DNA of 64,000 nt from JAVVXB01 sp036651815 (lineage in GTDB: Bacteria; Bacillota; Clostridia; Christensenellales; CAG-138): positions 10,748 through 74,747 of the forward strand of contig JAVVXB010000012.1 in the NCBI GenBank assembly GCA_036651815.1. Reading direction: 5' to 3'. The position numbers were made by a program, and so were the translations under genes. The notes below the pieces were generated by a model, which worked only from the letters and a program-made list of their open reading frames with translations, ran no database searches and was not told where the DNA came from. Shown here one piece after another: positions 1-7,857 of this stretch (position 1 is the first letter of the stretch; each line of letters opens with the position of its first letter).

Positions 1-240
1 CTGGTGCTCAACATGCCTACGCGTGGCGTTGACGTTGGCGCCAGAGCCGAGATTTATCGTGCGCTTGAGGATCTGGTCGAACAAGGCGTTGCAGTTTTGA
101 TTATTTCTCCTGAAATGCCGGAGGTACTCTCCATCGCTGACACGGTTACCGTTATGCACGAAGGCCGAATCACAGGTACGCTGGCGCGAGAAGATGCAAC
201 GCAAGAAGAACTCATGAAACTAGCCCTTGAAATTGCATAA
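1..240 (+). CDS. Sugar ABC transporter ATP-binding protein, C-terminal end (partial)
   Basis: This is the last 79 codons of a gene that begins before the window. The fragment matches the end of the second nucleotide-binding domain of RbsA/MglA-type sugar importers: PTRGVDVGA (the D-loop region), then an SPEMPE stretch (family SSEMPE) and VMHEGRITG. In the family the residues before PTRG are Asp-Glu (end of Walker B and the catalytic Glu); here they read Asn-Met, so this ATP site looks degenerate. The permease gene follows 15 bp after the stop. The transporter class is clear from these motifs; the substrate cannot be told. Confidence 0.88.
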   Translation: MVLNMPTRGVDVGARAEIYRALEDLVEQGVAVLIISPEMPEVLSIADTVTVMHEGRITGTLAREDATQEELMKLALEIA

Positions 241-255
241 GGAGGAATCCAGAAA

Positions 256-1227
256 ATGCATAATACCCAAAGTATGAAACTGATGAATCCCGGTCGTATC
301 CGGCAGAAACTACTTGATTATATTTTGATTCTATTTGCCATATGTATGGCAATCTACTTTTCCTTTGCTTCAAAATATTTTCTTTCTACAAAGAACTTCA
401 TGAACATTTTGTCATCCATCTCTGTGGTTGGCATAATTGCAACAGGTATGACGCTTGTGATTATCACCAAAGGCATTGACCTTTCGGTTGGGTCGATCAT
501 TGCATTGACAGGATGCATAGCTGCACTGTTGATTGTAAACTACAAAGTGGCTTGGCCGATTGCAATACTGGTAACACTGCTGATTGGCCTGCTGGTGGGT
601 GGCTTTAACGGTATTCTGATCACAAGGTTTAACGTTGTTCCCTTTATTGCTACGCTTGGATCAATGAACATAATACGGGGGCTTGCTTTTATTATAACCG
701 GTGGACAAGCCATTTACGTGCCCAATGAAGTGATTACCTATATCGGAACAGGGAAGCTTTTTAACTTTGTACCGATTCCTGCCGTTATTATGCTGTTGCT
801 GTACGTCATATTTTGGATTGTATCACAGTTTACCGTGTTTGGAAGAAACGTATTTGCAGTGGGCGGCAACAGCGTTGCCAGTCGATTGGCTGGAATCGAT
901 GTTAAAAAATTAACCATGTTGCTATACGTTCTAACCGGTGTACTTTCGGCCATAGCGGGGTTGGTCATGACGGGCTTAACTTCTACAGCAATGCCTTCCG
1001 CAGGTGACGGCTATAATCTGGACGTTATTACGGCTGTATATTTAGGTGGGAACAGCGCAAGTGGCGGTGAGGGCAGCGTTTGGCGGACGCTCATGGGCAT
1101 TTTGATTATAGGCATTTTAAACAATGGAATGGCTTTGTTAAGCGTACCGTCGTTCTGGCAAACCTTTGTAAAAGGATGCTTGCTTATCATTGCTGTCATT
1201 TTTGACATGATTAGAAGAAAACAGTAA
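256..1227 (+). CDS. Sugar ABC transporter permease, RbsC/AraH/XylH family
   Basis: This 323-residue polytopic membrane protein is the inner-membrane channel that partners the ATPase encoded just upstream. It has about eight to ten hydrophobic segments. The family signatures are GMTLVIITKGIDLSVGSI in the first third (residues about 61-78) and AVYLGGNSASGGEGSVWRT near residue 265. The length is normal for the family. The start is ATG with AAGGAGG about 10 bp upstream. The periplasmic-binding protein gene is not in the window and presumably lies upstream. The downstream dehydrogenases and lactonase suggest an oxidised or rare sugar as substrate, but that is inference. Confidence 0.93.
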   Translation: MHNTQSMKLMNPGRIRQKLLDYILILFAICMAIYFSFASKYFLSTKNFMNILSSISVVGIIATGMTLVIITKGIDLSVGSIIALTGCIAALLIVNYKVAWPIAILVTLLIGLLVGGFNGILITRFNVVPFIATLGSMNIIRGLAFIITGGQAIYVPNEVITYIGTGKLFNFVPIPAVIMLLLYVIFWIVSQFTVFGRNVFAVGGNSVASRLAGIDVKKLTMLLYVLTGVLSAIAGLVMTGLTSTAMPSAGDGYNLDVITAVYLGGNSASGGEGSVWRTLMGILIIGILNNGMALLSVPSFWQTFVKGCLLIIAVIFDMIRRKQ

Positions 1228-1251
1228 GGAGTGTTTACAAGGAGTGTTTAC
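1226..1251 (+). repeat. 13-bp perfect tandem repeat carrying the ribosome binding site
   Basis: AAGGAGTGTTTAC occurs twice with no gap, at 1226-1238 and 1239-1251. The first copy begins inside the permease stop codon. The second places its AGGAG 8 bp before the ATG of the alcohol dehydrogenase. A slipped-strand duplication would give the gene two Shine-Dalgarno sequences, only the second well spaced. Confidence 0.9.
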
Positions 1252-1252
1252 T

Positions 1253-2335
1253 ATGAATACAGTTCCGAAAACAATGAGAGCAATGGTATTGACTGGCCCT
1301 GATATGTGGGAATTGCAAACGGTGCCGGTTCCTGCATATGGCGAGGACGAAGTTCTCTGCCGGATTGATGCTGTGGCTATCTGCGGAAGCGATCCGGAAA
1401 TTATTCATGGCGGTCTTGCCGGGATATGGCCGCCGGTGTATCCGTTTATTGCAGGGCATGAATGGGCAGGAACCGTTGTCGCCAAGGGCGAAAATGTAAA
1501 GGCGTTTGCTATTGGCGACCGAGTGGCCGGGGAAGCACATAAAGGTTGTGGATACTGCAAAAACTGCTTGGAAGGCAACTACAATCTGTGCCTTAATTAC
1601 GGTAATCAGGCTACTGGGCACAGACATTATGGGTTCACCTCTCAAGGGGCATATGCACAATACAATTCGTATCATATAAAGAGCATTGCCAAGCTGCCAG
1701 ATTCGGTTTCTTTTAAAGAAGCGGCCATGTGTGACACGGCCGGCGTGGCTATTCACGGACTGGAGCTAGCAGGTGTGCGTCCCGGTGCAACGGTTGTAAT
1801 CGTGGGACCTGGGCCGATCGGCATGATGGCAATGAAAATTTCAAAAGCGTTGGGTGCAGGTAGAGTCATCGTGGTTGGAAGAATGCCGCGGCTAGCAGTT
1901 GCAAAGGAATTGGGCGCGGACACCGTGGTGGATTTTTCAAAGGGAGATCCTGTTGCGCAAGTGAGAAAACTCACCGATGGGCTTGGAGCAGACTTGGTGA
2001 TGGAATGCTCCGGCGCACCGGGCACGATTATTCAGTCGTTATCTATGTGTGGGAAAGGCGGAAAGGTTGTCATGCTTGGCGTGGCAAAGGATGGCGTCAC
2101 AGAAGCAATTCCGCTGAAATATACCACGCATAACGAACTGACGCTGCATGGATCCCGCGCCAATCCCAATTCCAGCCGAAAGGTTATTCAACTCATGGCT
2201 GGAAAAAACATTGAAGTGGCAGACTTGGTTACACACACCTTCCCTCTGGAGAAAATTGGACTTGCTTTCGAAACCTTTGAAAAGCGTCTGGGTGGGGCAA
2301 TGAAGGTTGTGATTTATCCAAACGGCGAACGGTAA
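1253..2335 (+). CDS. Zinc-dependent alcohol/polyol dehydrogenase (MDR family)
   Basis: This 360-residue medium-chain dehydrogenase resembles sorbitol and threonine dehydrogenases and probably oxidises a sugar or polyol with NAD(P). It carries a catalytic-zinc Cys in AICGSDPE (about residue 40) and the His-Glu in GHEWAGTV. The structural-zinc lobe follows as four Cys in the pattern CxxCxxCxxxxxxxC (GCGYCKNC then NLC). The Rossmann glycine motif is VGPGPIGMMA at about residue 180. I chose ATG 1253 because the second copy of a duplicated ribosome binding site is 8 bp upstream; a GTG nine bases earlier overlaps that site. It lies between the sugar permease and two further catabolic enzymes, so co-transcription is likely. 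Confidence 0.9.
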   Translation: MNTVPKTMRAMVLTGPDMWELQTVPVPAYGEDEVLCRIDAVAICGSDPEIIHGGLAGIWPPVYPFIAGHEWAGTVVAKGENVKAFAIGDRVAGEAHKGCGYCKNCLEGNYNLCLNYGNQATGHRHYGFTSQGAYAQYNSYHIKSIAKLPDSVSFKEAAMCDTAGVAIHGLELAGVRPGATVVIVGPGPIGMMAMKISKALGAGRVIVVGRMPRLAVAKELGADTVVDFSKGDPVAQVRKLTDGLGADLVMECSGAPGTIIQSLSMCGKGGKVVMLGVAKDGVTEAIPLKYTTHNELTLHGSRANPNSSRKVIQLMAGKNIEVADLVTHTFPLEKIGLAFETFEKRLGGAMKVVIYPNGER

Positions 2336-2347
2336 AGGATTGGTATC

Positions 2348-3295
2348 ATGGAAAATTTTGTAGTAGTGATCGGCGCGGGGACGATGGGAAGCGGAATCGG
2401 AGCCATGGCTGCGCTTGCTGGCGAAAAGACCATTTTGGTTGATGTGGACGAAGCCAGGGTTGCGGCAGGCATTGAAAAAGCAAAGGCATGCATTCGCCTG
2501 CGCCAGAAAAATGGGTTAAATACGGATGAAGAAGCTGCGCAAGCATTGGGATTGCTCGGCTCCTCGACAGACATGAACAAAGTCGTGCGGAACGCCAGCA
2601 TTGTGATTGAAGCCATTATAGAAAAGATGGAGGCAAAGCAGGCAATTTTCGCACAGCTTGATGCGGTGCTGGACACGGCTGTGCCGATTTGTAGCAATAC
2701 AAGCGGCTTACGCATTACGGAAATTGCGGCATTGTGCAAGCACCCGGAACGTACGTTTACCACACATTTCTGGCTACCGGCCCATCTGGTGCCGCTAGTC
2801 GAGGTGGTGATGGGCGATTACTCGGACGAGACGATGGCAAAGTCTGTTGTAACGCGGCTCAAAGGGTGGAAAAAAGCACCGGTATTGGTACGCCGCGACT
2901 TGCCGGGGCAGCTGGCCAACCGCGTATTTCAAGCGATCATTCGCGAGACAATCGCAATTGTCGATTCCGGATTGGCTAGTGCGGAGGATGTTGATACGGC
3001 CATCAGCTGCGGCATGGCAATGCGTTTCCCCGAATGGGGGCCGTTGATGCATCTGGATGCCATTGGCTTGGATTTGGGACTGTCTGTTCAGGATGCGGTT
3101 CTGCCCAGCATCAATGCAGATACGACGGCCAATGGCTATATCCGCAAGCTGGTCGAAACCGGCAACCTAGGAGCCTCAACCGGCAAGGGTTTTTATGATT
3201 GGTCGGAGCGTTCCATTACAGATGCAATGAATAAACGCGACCGGTTCATCATTGAAGCGGTTAAGATTAAAACAAAGCTCGACCAAGAGGGATAA
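2348..3295 (+). CDS. 3-hydroxyacyl-CoA dehydrogenase-like NAD-dependent enzyme
   Basis: This 315-residue protein has the two-domain layout of the 3-hydroxyacyl-CoA dehydrogenase superfamily. The N-terminal Rossmann motif is VIGAGTMGSGIGAMAA (residues about 7-22) with an acidic DVDE after strand 2, as expected for NAD. The catalytic His sits in THFWLPAHLVPLVEV near residue 140, where fatty-acid enzymes usually have HFFNP. That variant is shared with lambda-crystallin/L-gulonate 3-dehydrogenase-like members. The C-terminal helical domain includes GASTGKGFYDW. It starts 12 bp after the alcohol dehydrogenase stop. In a sugar operon, oxidation of a hydroxy-sugar acid is as likely as an acyl-CoA role. 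Confidence 0.85.
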   Translation: MENFVVVIGAGTMGSGIGAMAALAGEKTILVDVDEARVAAGIEKAKACIRLRQKNGLNTDEEAAQALGLLGSSTDMNKVVRNASIVIEAIIEKMEAKQAIFAQLDAVLDTAVPICSNTSGLRITEIAALCKHPERTFTTHFWLPAHLVPLVEVVMGDYSDETMAKSVVTRLKGWKKAPVLVRRDLPGQLANRVFQAIIRETIAIVDSGLASAEDVDTAISCGMAMRFPEWGPLMHLDAIGLDLGLSVQDAVLPSINADTTANGYIRKLVETGNLGASTGKGFYDWSERSITDAMNKRDRFIIEAVKIKTKLDQEG

Positions 3296-3298
3296 ACG

Positions 3299-4387
3299 GT
3301 GCAGTATTTCTTTGTAGGAACGTATTCTGAACCAATCCTGTTTGGAACGGGTGAGGTGTTCAAGGGAAAAGGCGAAGGGCTATACCTTTGCTCGTTTGAA
3401 GATGGAAAGATCGAAACAGTCAATTTACTATCCATGCGGAATCCATCCTTTCTTTGTATAGATGAAGCATATGGTAAAATCTATACGGTCAATGAACTAA
3501 AGGAATATGAGGGAGAATTTGGCGGTGGGGTGAGCGAAGTTTCGTTCGATAAACAAGGAAAGCTCACGCTTGAACGGAGCTTTTGCACAAAAGGCACGGA
3601 TCCCTGTCATATAGCATGCTCGCCCGAGCGCGACTTTGTGTCGATCTCAAACTTTGCAAGCGGCTCGGTGAGTATATTTCGACTCGACAAAAATGGTCGT
3701 TTAAAAGAACATTGCGAGCTATTTACGCATGAAGGACACAGCGTGCATCCAATCCGTCAAAAAGGGCCGCATGCTCATAGTACGATCTTTACGGGCAAGG
3801 AAAGTATGTTTGTTCCTGACCTGGGCACGGATCAGCTTGTAGGATATCGCTACAAGGAAGGGAAAATTGAGTCCGATGAAAACATAACCGTTTCGCTAGC
3901 AGCCGGAAGTGGGCCGCGGTTTGGTGAATTTTCACCAGACCACGCGCATTTTTACCTGATTAACGAGATTGGTTCCTCCGTGACACATTATCTGTGGGAT
4001 GGAACGCAGCTAATGGGATGCGATACGGTATCCACGCTACCTGAGGATTGCACACTAAACAATATTTGCTCGGATCTGCACGTTACACCTGACGGGAAAT
4101 ATTTGTATGCATCCAACCGCGGTCATGACAGCATTTGCGCATTTGCAATTGGGGTCGATGGTGCCTTAACATTGCTGGATCGGGTATCATGCGGCGGAAA
4201 AACACCTCGCAATTTTTGTATTGAACCCAATGGAACATACCTGCTTGTTGGGAATCAGGACAGTGATACGATCGTGACCTTCCGGATTGAAGCATCAGGG
4301 AAGTTGACGTTTGTCAGCGAAACTGCATTTCCGACACCAGTTTGCATGAAGTTTTTATATGGACAAGACGATTCATTTGCATGCTAA
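3299..4387 (+). CDS. Lactonase family protein (6-phosphogluconolactonase-type beta-propeller)
   Basis: The 362-residue protein has the repeating blade pattern of the YkgB/Pgl lactonase family (seven-bladed propeller). Examples are GTDPCHIACSPERDFVSISNFASGSVSIF (residues about 100-128), GPHAHSTIF, DLHVTPDGKYLYASNRGHDSI and GKTPRNFCIEPNGTYLLVGNQDSDTI. These proteins hydrolyse sugar lactones in the cytoplasm. The start is GTG, 3 bp after the preceding stop, with AAGAGGG 7 bp upstream. It would open the lactone made by a dehydrogenase of the same operon. A gap with IS relics follows, so this is the last gene of the operon. Confidence 0.87.
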   Translation: MQYFFVGTYSEPILFGTGEVFKGKGEGLYLCSFEDGKIETVNLLSMRNPSFLCIDEAYGKIYTVNELKEYEGEFGGGVSEVSFDKQGKLTLERSFCTKGTDPCHIACSPERDFVSISNFASGSVSIFRLDKNGRLKEHCELFTHEGHSVHPIRQKGPHAHSTIFTGKESMFVPDLGTDQLVGYRYKEGKIESDENITVSLAAGSGPRFGEFSPDHAHFYLINEIGSSVTHYLWDGTQLMGCDTVSTLPEDCTLNNICSDLHVTPDGKYLYASNRGHDSICAFAIGVDGALTLLDRVSCGGKTPRNFCIEPNGTYLLVGNQDSDTIVTFRIEASGKLTFVSETAFPTPVCMKFLYGQDDSFAC

Positions 4388-4456
4388 AACGTTGATAAAT
4401 ATGGTAGATAGTGTCAAGTAAAGTCCCCAATTTCAAAAAAAAGCATCCGGTTGAAA

Positions 4457-4631
4457 TTAAGCAGCAAGTGGCAGCAAATCCACCAAGGATTGTTGGCTTA
4501 CATAGTTTCTTGCAACCGACCAATCCCCGGAATATTCAATCAGGTAAGTGGTGACTAGGCGCAGGCAAGATAACGAATTGGGAAAAATACCAATTATCCT
4601 AGTCCTGCGTCGGATCTCCTCATTCGAGACA
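4457..4631 (-). pseudogene. IS256-family (mutator) transposase, C-terminal relic
   Basis: Reading the minus strand from about 4631 to the stop at 4457-4459 gives an open fragment of about 57 codons. It contains NEEIRRRTRIIGIFPNS, CLRLVTTYLIEY and VDLLPLAA. The RRRTR..IFPN..SCLRL block is the conserved C-terminal signature of IS256-family transposases. No catalytic domain is left upstream; the minus-strand continuation runs into an unrelated IS relic. Both ends of the original element are unclear. Confidence 0.75.
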
Positions 4632-4731
4632 ATCCCGCATTTTGTGTAAATGGAGCCATTCCCAATAAAATAGACAGTAAAGAGCTCTGAAAAACAGAAT
4701 GAATTGCAAAACTTTGAAAAAATTCAAACTG

Positions 4732-5084
4732 TTAAGCAGCAACGTTAGGCAACACCCCCTTAGCAAAGTCATTTGCTGAAATCCAGCCAAGGGCTGAATG
4801 GGGGCGTACAGAGTTGTAAAAGCACACAATGTATGGAAAGACGGCGTTTTCAGCCTGCCGCTGGTGGCAAATCGGGTCAAGTGAATCATCTCATATTTGA
4901 GACAGCTAAAAAAGTTTTCTGCAACCGCATTGTCGTATGGATCACCCTTACGCGACATGCTGGATGTAATACCATGCTTTTCAAGCGCCTACGGATAAGC
5001 ATTAGAAACATATTGCAAACCACGATCACTGTGAAAAATCGTAACCGTCAATTCCACCGACGTCTTTACAGCATAGAGATCAAC
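4732..5084 (-). pseudogene. IS3-family transposase (orfB, integrase core) relic with stop and frameshift
   Basis: On the minus strand the fragment reads TIFHSDRGLQYVSNAYP, then a TAG stop at 4989-4991. It continues in the same frame with ALEKHGITSSMSRKGDPYD and NAVAENFFSCLKYEMIHL. After that the family sequence shifts frame and resumes as ENAVFPYIVCFYNSVRPHSA, followed by LGWISANDF, to a TAA at 4732-4734. HSDRG.QY, the MSRKG..YDN..E.FF block and YN..RPH.ALG are hallmarks of IS3/IS150-type DDE transposases. The N-terminal part and orfA are missing or unrecognisable. It cannot encode an active enzyme. Confidence 0.85.
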
Positions 5085-5395
5085 TCAGACAATAGATGGA
5101 GAGACTTGGATGACTCAAGATATCTAACGAGTTTCAATGGGGTCTGAGGTGAAAGATGAGCATAGAGCTACAGGAAGTAAAGCGGAGCAGGAATCTGTCA
5201 GAATGGGTGGAGATGCAGAAGCAATCACATTCATAATATCCGTAAATTTTACCCGCTTCATCGGCTTCTTTCTTGCGCGATACTCGATATCCGAAAATGT
5301 CAGTTGATGCATGGTCTGCGCACACTGTGCTTTTTTCCATAATACCATGAATTGCGGCACTTGATTTAATTAGTGAGCCCCTAGGTTGCCGCTGC
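5085..5395. other. Non-coding gap, probably eroded IS sequence
   Basis: No convincing gene lies between the IS3 relic and tspO. Short open stretches on the minus strand have no recognisable motif and probably represent the eroded 5' half of the transposase. I could not place a terminal inverted repeat. Confidence 0.4.
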
Positions 5396-5878
5396 TTAGG
5401 GATTGAGCAAATATGTAGCAAGATTGAGATAAGCTGCAAACGCCACCCAGAAGAAATACGGGATTTGCAGATAAGCGGCAATGGAGCGTATGGGGAAAAA
5501 CAGCGCGATCATGATGACGATCATGGATTCCAAAACCACCAGCCATACAAATGCAGCCAGCATCCAGTGAAAACCAAAAAACAGGATCGTCCAACCAAAG
5601 TTTAAAAACAATTGGAGAAGATAAACTTCCAACGCATCCCGCCGGCAGTCGTCGTGAGACAGATAAACCATGCCGCTGGAGATGCCCATGAGCGTATACA
5701 GAAGGGTCCACACGATGGGGAACATCCATCCGGGTGGACTTAACGGGGGTTTGATCAGTTGTGCATAGTCACGCATGCCTCCGCCCGTAAATAAAGCGGC
5801 CGACGCACCTACGGCTAACGCAATCGCGACGGACAGAATATACACGCGCATGGTATGCTTTGTTTGGATGGTCATCAT
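5396..5878 (-). CDS. tspO: TspO/MBR family membrane protein
   Basis: This 160-residue protein has five predicted transmembrane helices. It carries the TspO family core, KPPLSPPGWMFPIVWTLLY (residues about 43-61), plus LNFGWTILFFGFH. TspO proteins bind tetrapyrroles and help control porphyrin levels or membrane stress; in a strict anaerobe the role is uncertain. The start is not fixed: ATGs lie at 5878, 5875 and 5851, and none has a good Shine-Dalgarno sequence. 5878 keeps a length typical of the family. An upstream TTG also fits the frame. It is downstream of the cyclophilin gene but separated from it by a strong terminator. Confidence 0.9.
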   Translation of the reverse strand: MMTIQTKHTMRVYILSVAIALAVGASAALFTGGGMRDYAQLIKPPLSPPGWMFPIVWTLLYTLMGISSGMVYLSHDDCRRDALEVYLLQLFLNFGWTILFFGFHWMLAAFVWLVVLESMIVIMIALFFPIRSIAAYLQIPYFFWVAFAAYLNLATYLLNP

Positions 5879-5913
5879 GCAATAAGGATATGCGTGGATC
5901 GACAAACCTATGC

Positions 5914-5939
5914 AAAAGCGGACGGCAAACGCCGTCCGC
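5914..5939 (-). terminator. Rho-independent terminator after the cyclophilin gene
   Basis: A perfect 9-bp GC-rich stem (GCGGACGGC, 5918-5926, with GCCGTCCGC, 5931-5939) closes a four-base loop. On the minus strand it is followed by TTTT. It sits about 50 bp after the cyclophilin stop and before tspO. Confidence 0.85.
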
Positions 5940-5990
5940 AGAGCCTACTGAGAACTTGCAATTTCGATAGTCCTAGCTATCGATGAAAAC

Positions 5991-6638
5991 TTAGTCGATA
6001 ATTTTTTCGGGTTCGCCAAAGTCAACACCAAAGGTTTCCACCCGGATGGATTTTACGACCTGATCAGTAATGGGCCGATCGTTGGCACCGGTCTTGGTTG
6101 CAGCGATTTGATCGACTACATCCAAGCCCTCCGTCACCGCACCGAATGCAGCATAGTCCTTATCGAGGAAGTTGGAATCGGCATGCATAATAAAAAACTG
6201 GCTACCAGCGGTGTTGTAGGCCGCGGCGGGATTGTAAGGATTGCCCTGCCGCGCCATACTGATGACGCCGCGCTCGTGTTTGAGATCGTTCTTTACGTGA
6301 TTGTTTGAAAATTCACCCTTGATACGGTAGCCTGGGCCGCCGGAACCGGTGCCATCGGGATCGCCACCCTGAATCATAAATCCGGGAATGACGCGGTGGA
6401 AGATGACGCCATCATAAAAACCACCGTTGGCTAAGGCAATAAAATTCTTGACGGTGTTGGGCGCGATATCATAATATAGTTCAAGTTTGATCTCGCCGCC
6501 GTCCTGCATTTCGATGGTTGCAATGGGAGCTTGGGTAACCACAATCGTATCCTCCTTGGTTGGTTGGTCGGCTTTTTGACAGGCGCCCAAGGTGAGCGCA
6601 AACGTCGCGGCCGCCAGAATGGAAATCAATTTTTGCAT
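5991..6638 (-). CDS. Lipoprotein peptidyl-prolyl cis-trans isomerase (cyclophilin type)
   Basis: This 215-residue protein has a lipoprotein signal peptide ending in LTLGAC (Cys20), so it should be anchored outside the cytoplasmic membrane. A short linker leads to a cyclophilin domain: FHRVIPGFMIQGGDPDGTGSG (in part), GVISMARQGNP and SQFFIMHADSNFLD. These carry the Arg, Phe and Gln of the usual active site. It would catalyse prolyl isomerisation of exported proteins. ATG 6638 is chosen because GGAGG lies about 9 bp upstream and the signal peptide starts there; the frame stays open upstream without protein-like sequence. Confidence 0.92.
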   Translation of the reverse strand: MQKLISILAAATFALTLGACQKADQPTKEDTIVVTQAPIATIEMQDGGEIKLELYYDIAPNTVKNFIALANGGFYDGVIFHRVIPGFMIQGGDPDGTGSGGPGYRIKGEFSNNHVKNDLKHERGVISMARQGNPYNPAAAYNTAGSQFFIMHADSNFLDKDYAAFGAVTEGLDVVDQIAATKTGANDRPITDQVVKSIRVETFGVDFGEPEKIID

Positions 6639-6717
6639 AAGGTCATATCCTCCATGAACTATTCTCTGCGAAAAACAAAAAAATGTCAATTTATTGGTTG
6701 CAGAGTTCACAAAACGG

Positions 6718-7758
6718 CTACTTTGGCAAACTACGCAGGGTTTTGAGCAACGCATCCACCTGTGCGGGGTCGGTCGCCCAGGAGGTACAGAACCGTACGA
6801 CGCTGTGCGTCTCATCATAGGGTTGCCAAAAGGAGTAGATAAACGACTTGTCCAATTCGGCAAGAATAGACTTTGGCAGAATCGGAAATATCTGATTGGT
6901 GGGGGATTCGGTCAAAAAGGAGTAACCTAATGCCCTGATTCCTTCACGCAGACGCTCCGCTTGATCGTTGGCGTGCTGCGCTAGCGTAAAATACAGATCA
7001 TCCTCAAACAACGCCGCAAATTGAATACCCAGCAGACGTCCTTTTGCAAACATACCACCCCTTTGCTTGATATGATAACGAAAATCCACATTTAAGGCGG
7101 GATCGTTGATGACGAGCGCTTCTCCAAACAGTGCGCCCATCTTGGTGCCGCCGATGGTGAATGCATCGGTGAATTGGGCGAGGTCGGGAAGCGCCAGATC
7201 GTTGTTTTGCGAGGTCAGTGCGCAGCCAAGACGTGCTCCGTCCACATACAGGCGCATGCCATGACGATGACAGACCTCGTATAGTGAAGCAAGCTCTGTT
7301 TTTGAGTAAATCGTACCGATTTCGGTAGGATTGCTGATGTACAGCATGCCAGGCTGCACCGCGTGCTCGGCGGTAGCATCGTCAAAGTGGCTTTGAGCGA
7401 GCGCGTCAACCGTGTCCGCAGACACCTTCCCGTCGGCAGATGGGAGCGGAAGCACCTTGTGCCCCGTGGCTTCGATTGCGCCTGATTCATGCACGTTGAT
7501 ATGGCCGGAAACGGCAGAAACAACGCCCTGATAGGGCTTGAGCGCCGCAGCGATGACCGTTGCGTTGACCTGCGTGCCGCCAACTAGAAAATGTACGGCA
7601 CTGCCCGGATGGTTCAACCGCGCAGCAATCCGTGTGCGCGCTAACTCACAATAAGGATCAAGCCCATATCCGGGTGTCTGTTCGCGGTTGGTTTGCACCA
7701 GCGCGTTCAGAATCCGTTCGTGGGCGCCTTCACTATAATCATTGGAAAAACTGTACAT
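6718..7758 (-). CDS. Low-specificity threonine aldolase / beta-eliminating lyase family
   Basis: This 346-residue PLP enzyme of fold type I matches the L-threonine aldolase family (Thr to glycine and acetaldehyde). Features in order are FSNDYSEGAHERIL at the N terminus, FLVGGTQVNATVIAAAL (cofactor phosphate region), HINVHESGAIEATGHKV, the PLP-contacting Asp and Arg in LYVDGARLGCAL, and the Schiff-base Lys in TIGGTKMGALFGE (about residue 208). The start is ATG with GGGAGG about 13 bp upstream. It is divergent from the lipoprotein gene at 7857, and their 5' regions share about 100 bp. Confidence 0.9.
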   Translation of the reverse strand: MYSFSNDYSEGAHERILNALVQTNREQTPGYGLDPYCELARTRIAARLNHPGSAVHFLVGGTQVNATVIAAALKPYQGVVSAVSGHINVHESGAIEATGHKVLPLPSADGKVSADTVDALAQSHFDDATAEHAVQPGMLYISNPTEIGTIYSKTELASLYEVCHRHGMRLYVDGARLGCALTSQNNDLALPDLAQFTDAFTIGGTKMGALFGEALVINDPALNVDFRYHIKQRGGMFAKGRLLGIQFAALFEDDLYFTLAQHANDQAERLREGIRALGYSFLTESPTNQIFPILPKSILAELDKSFIYSFWQPYDETHSVVRFCTSWATDPAQVDALLKTLRSLPK

Positions 7759-7821
7759 GCGTAACGTAGAACCTCCCTGTGGAATCTTTATTGAGCATAC
7801 AATACCACAACTTTTGGAGGA

Positions 7822-7857
7822 TTGCATTCTTTTTTGGGATTGTGTACAATAAAAAAA
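7822..7857 (+). promoter_or_regulatory. Sigma-70-type promoter with -10 directly in front of the start codon
   Basis: TTGCAT (7822-7827), a 17-bp spacer and TACAAT (7845-7850) make a good housekeeping promoter. The next ATG is at 7857, only 6 bases after the -10 box, where transcription should begin. No Shine-Dalgarno sequence lies between, so the mRNA should be leaderless or nearly so. Confidence 0.65.
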
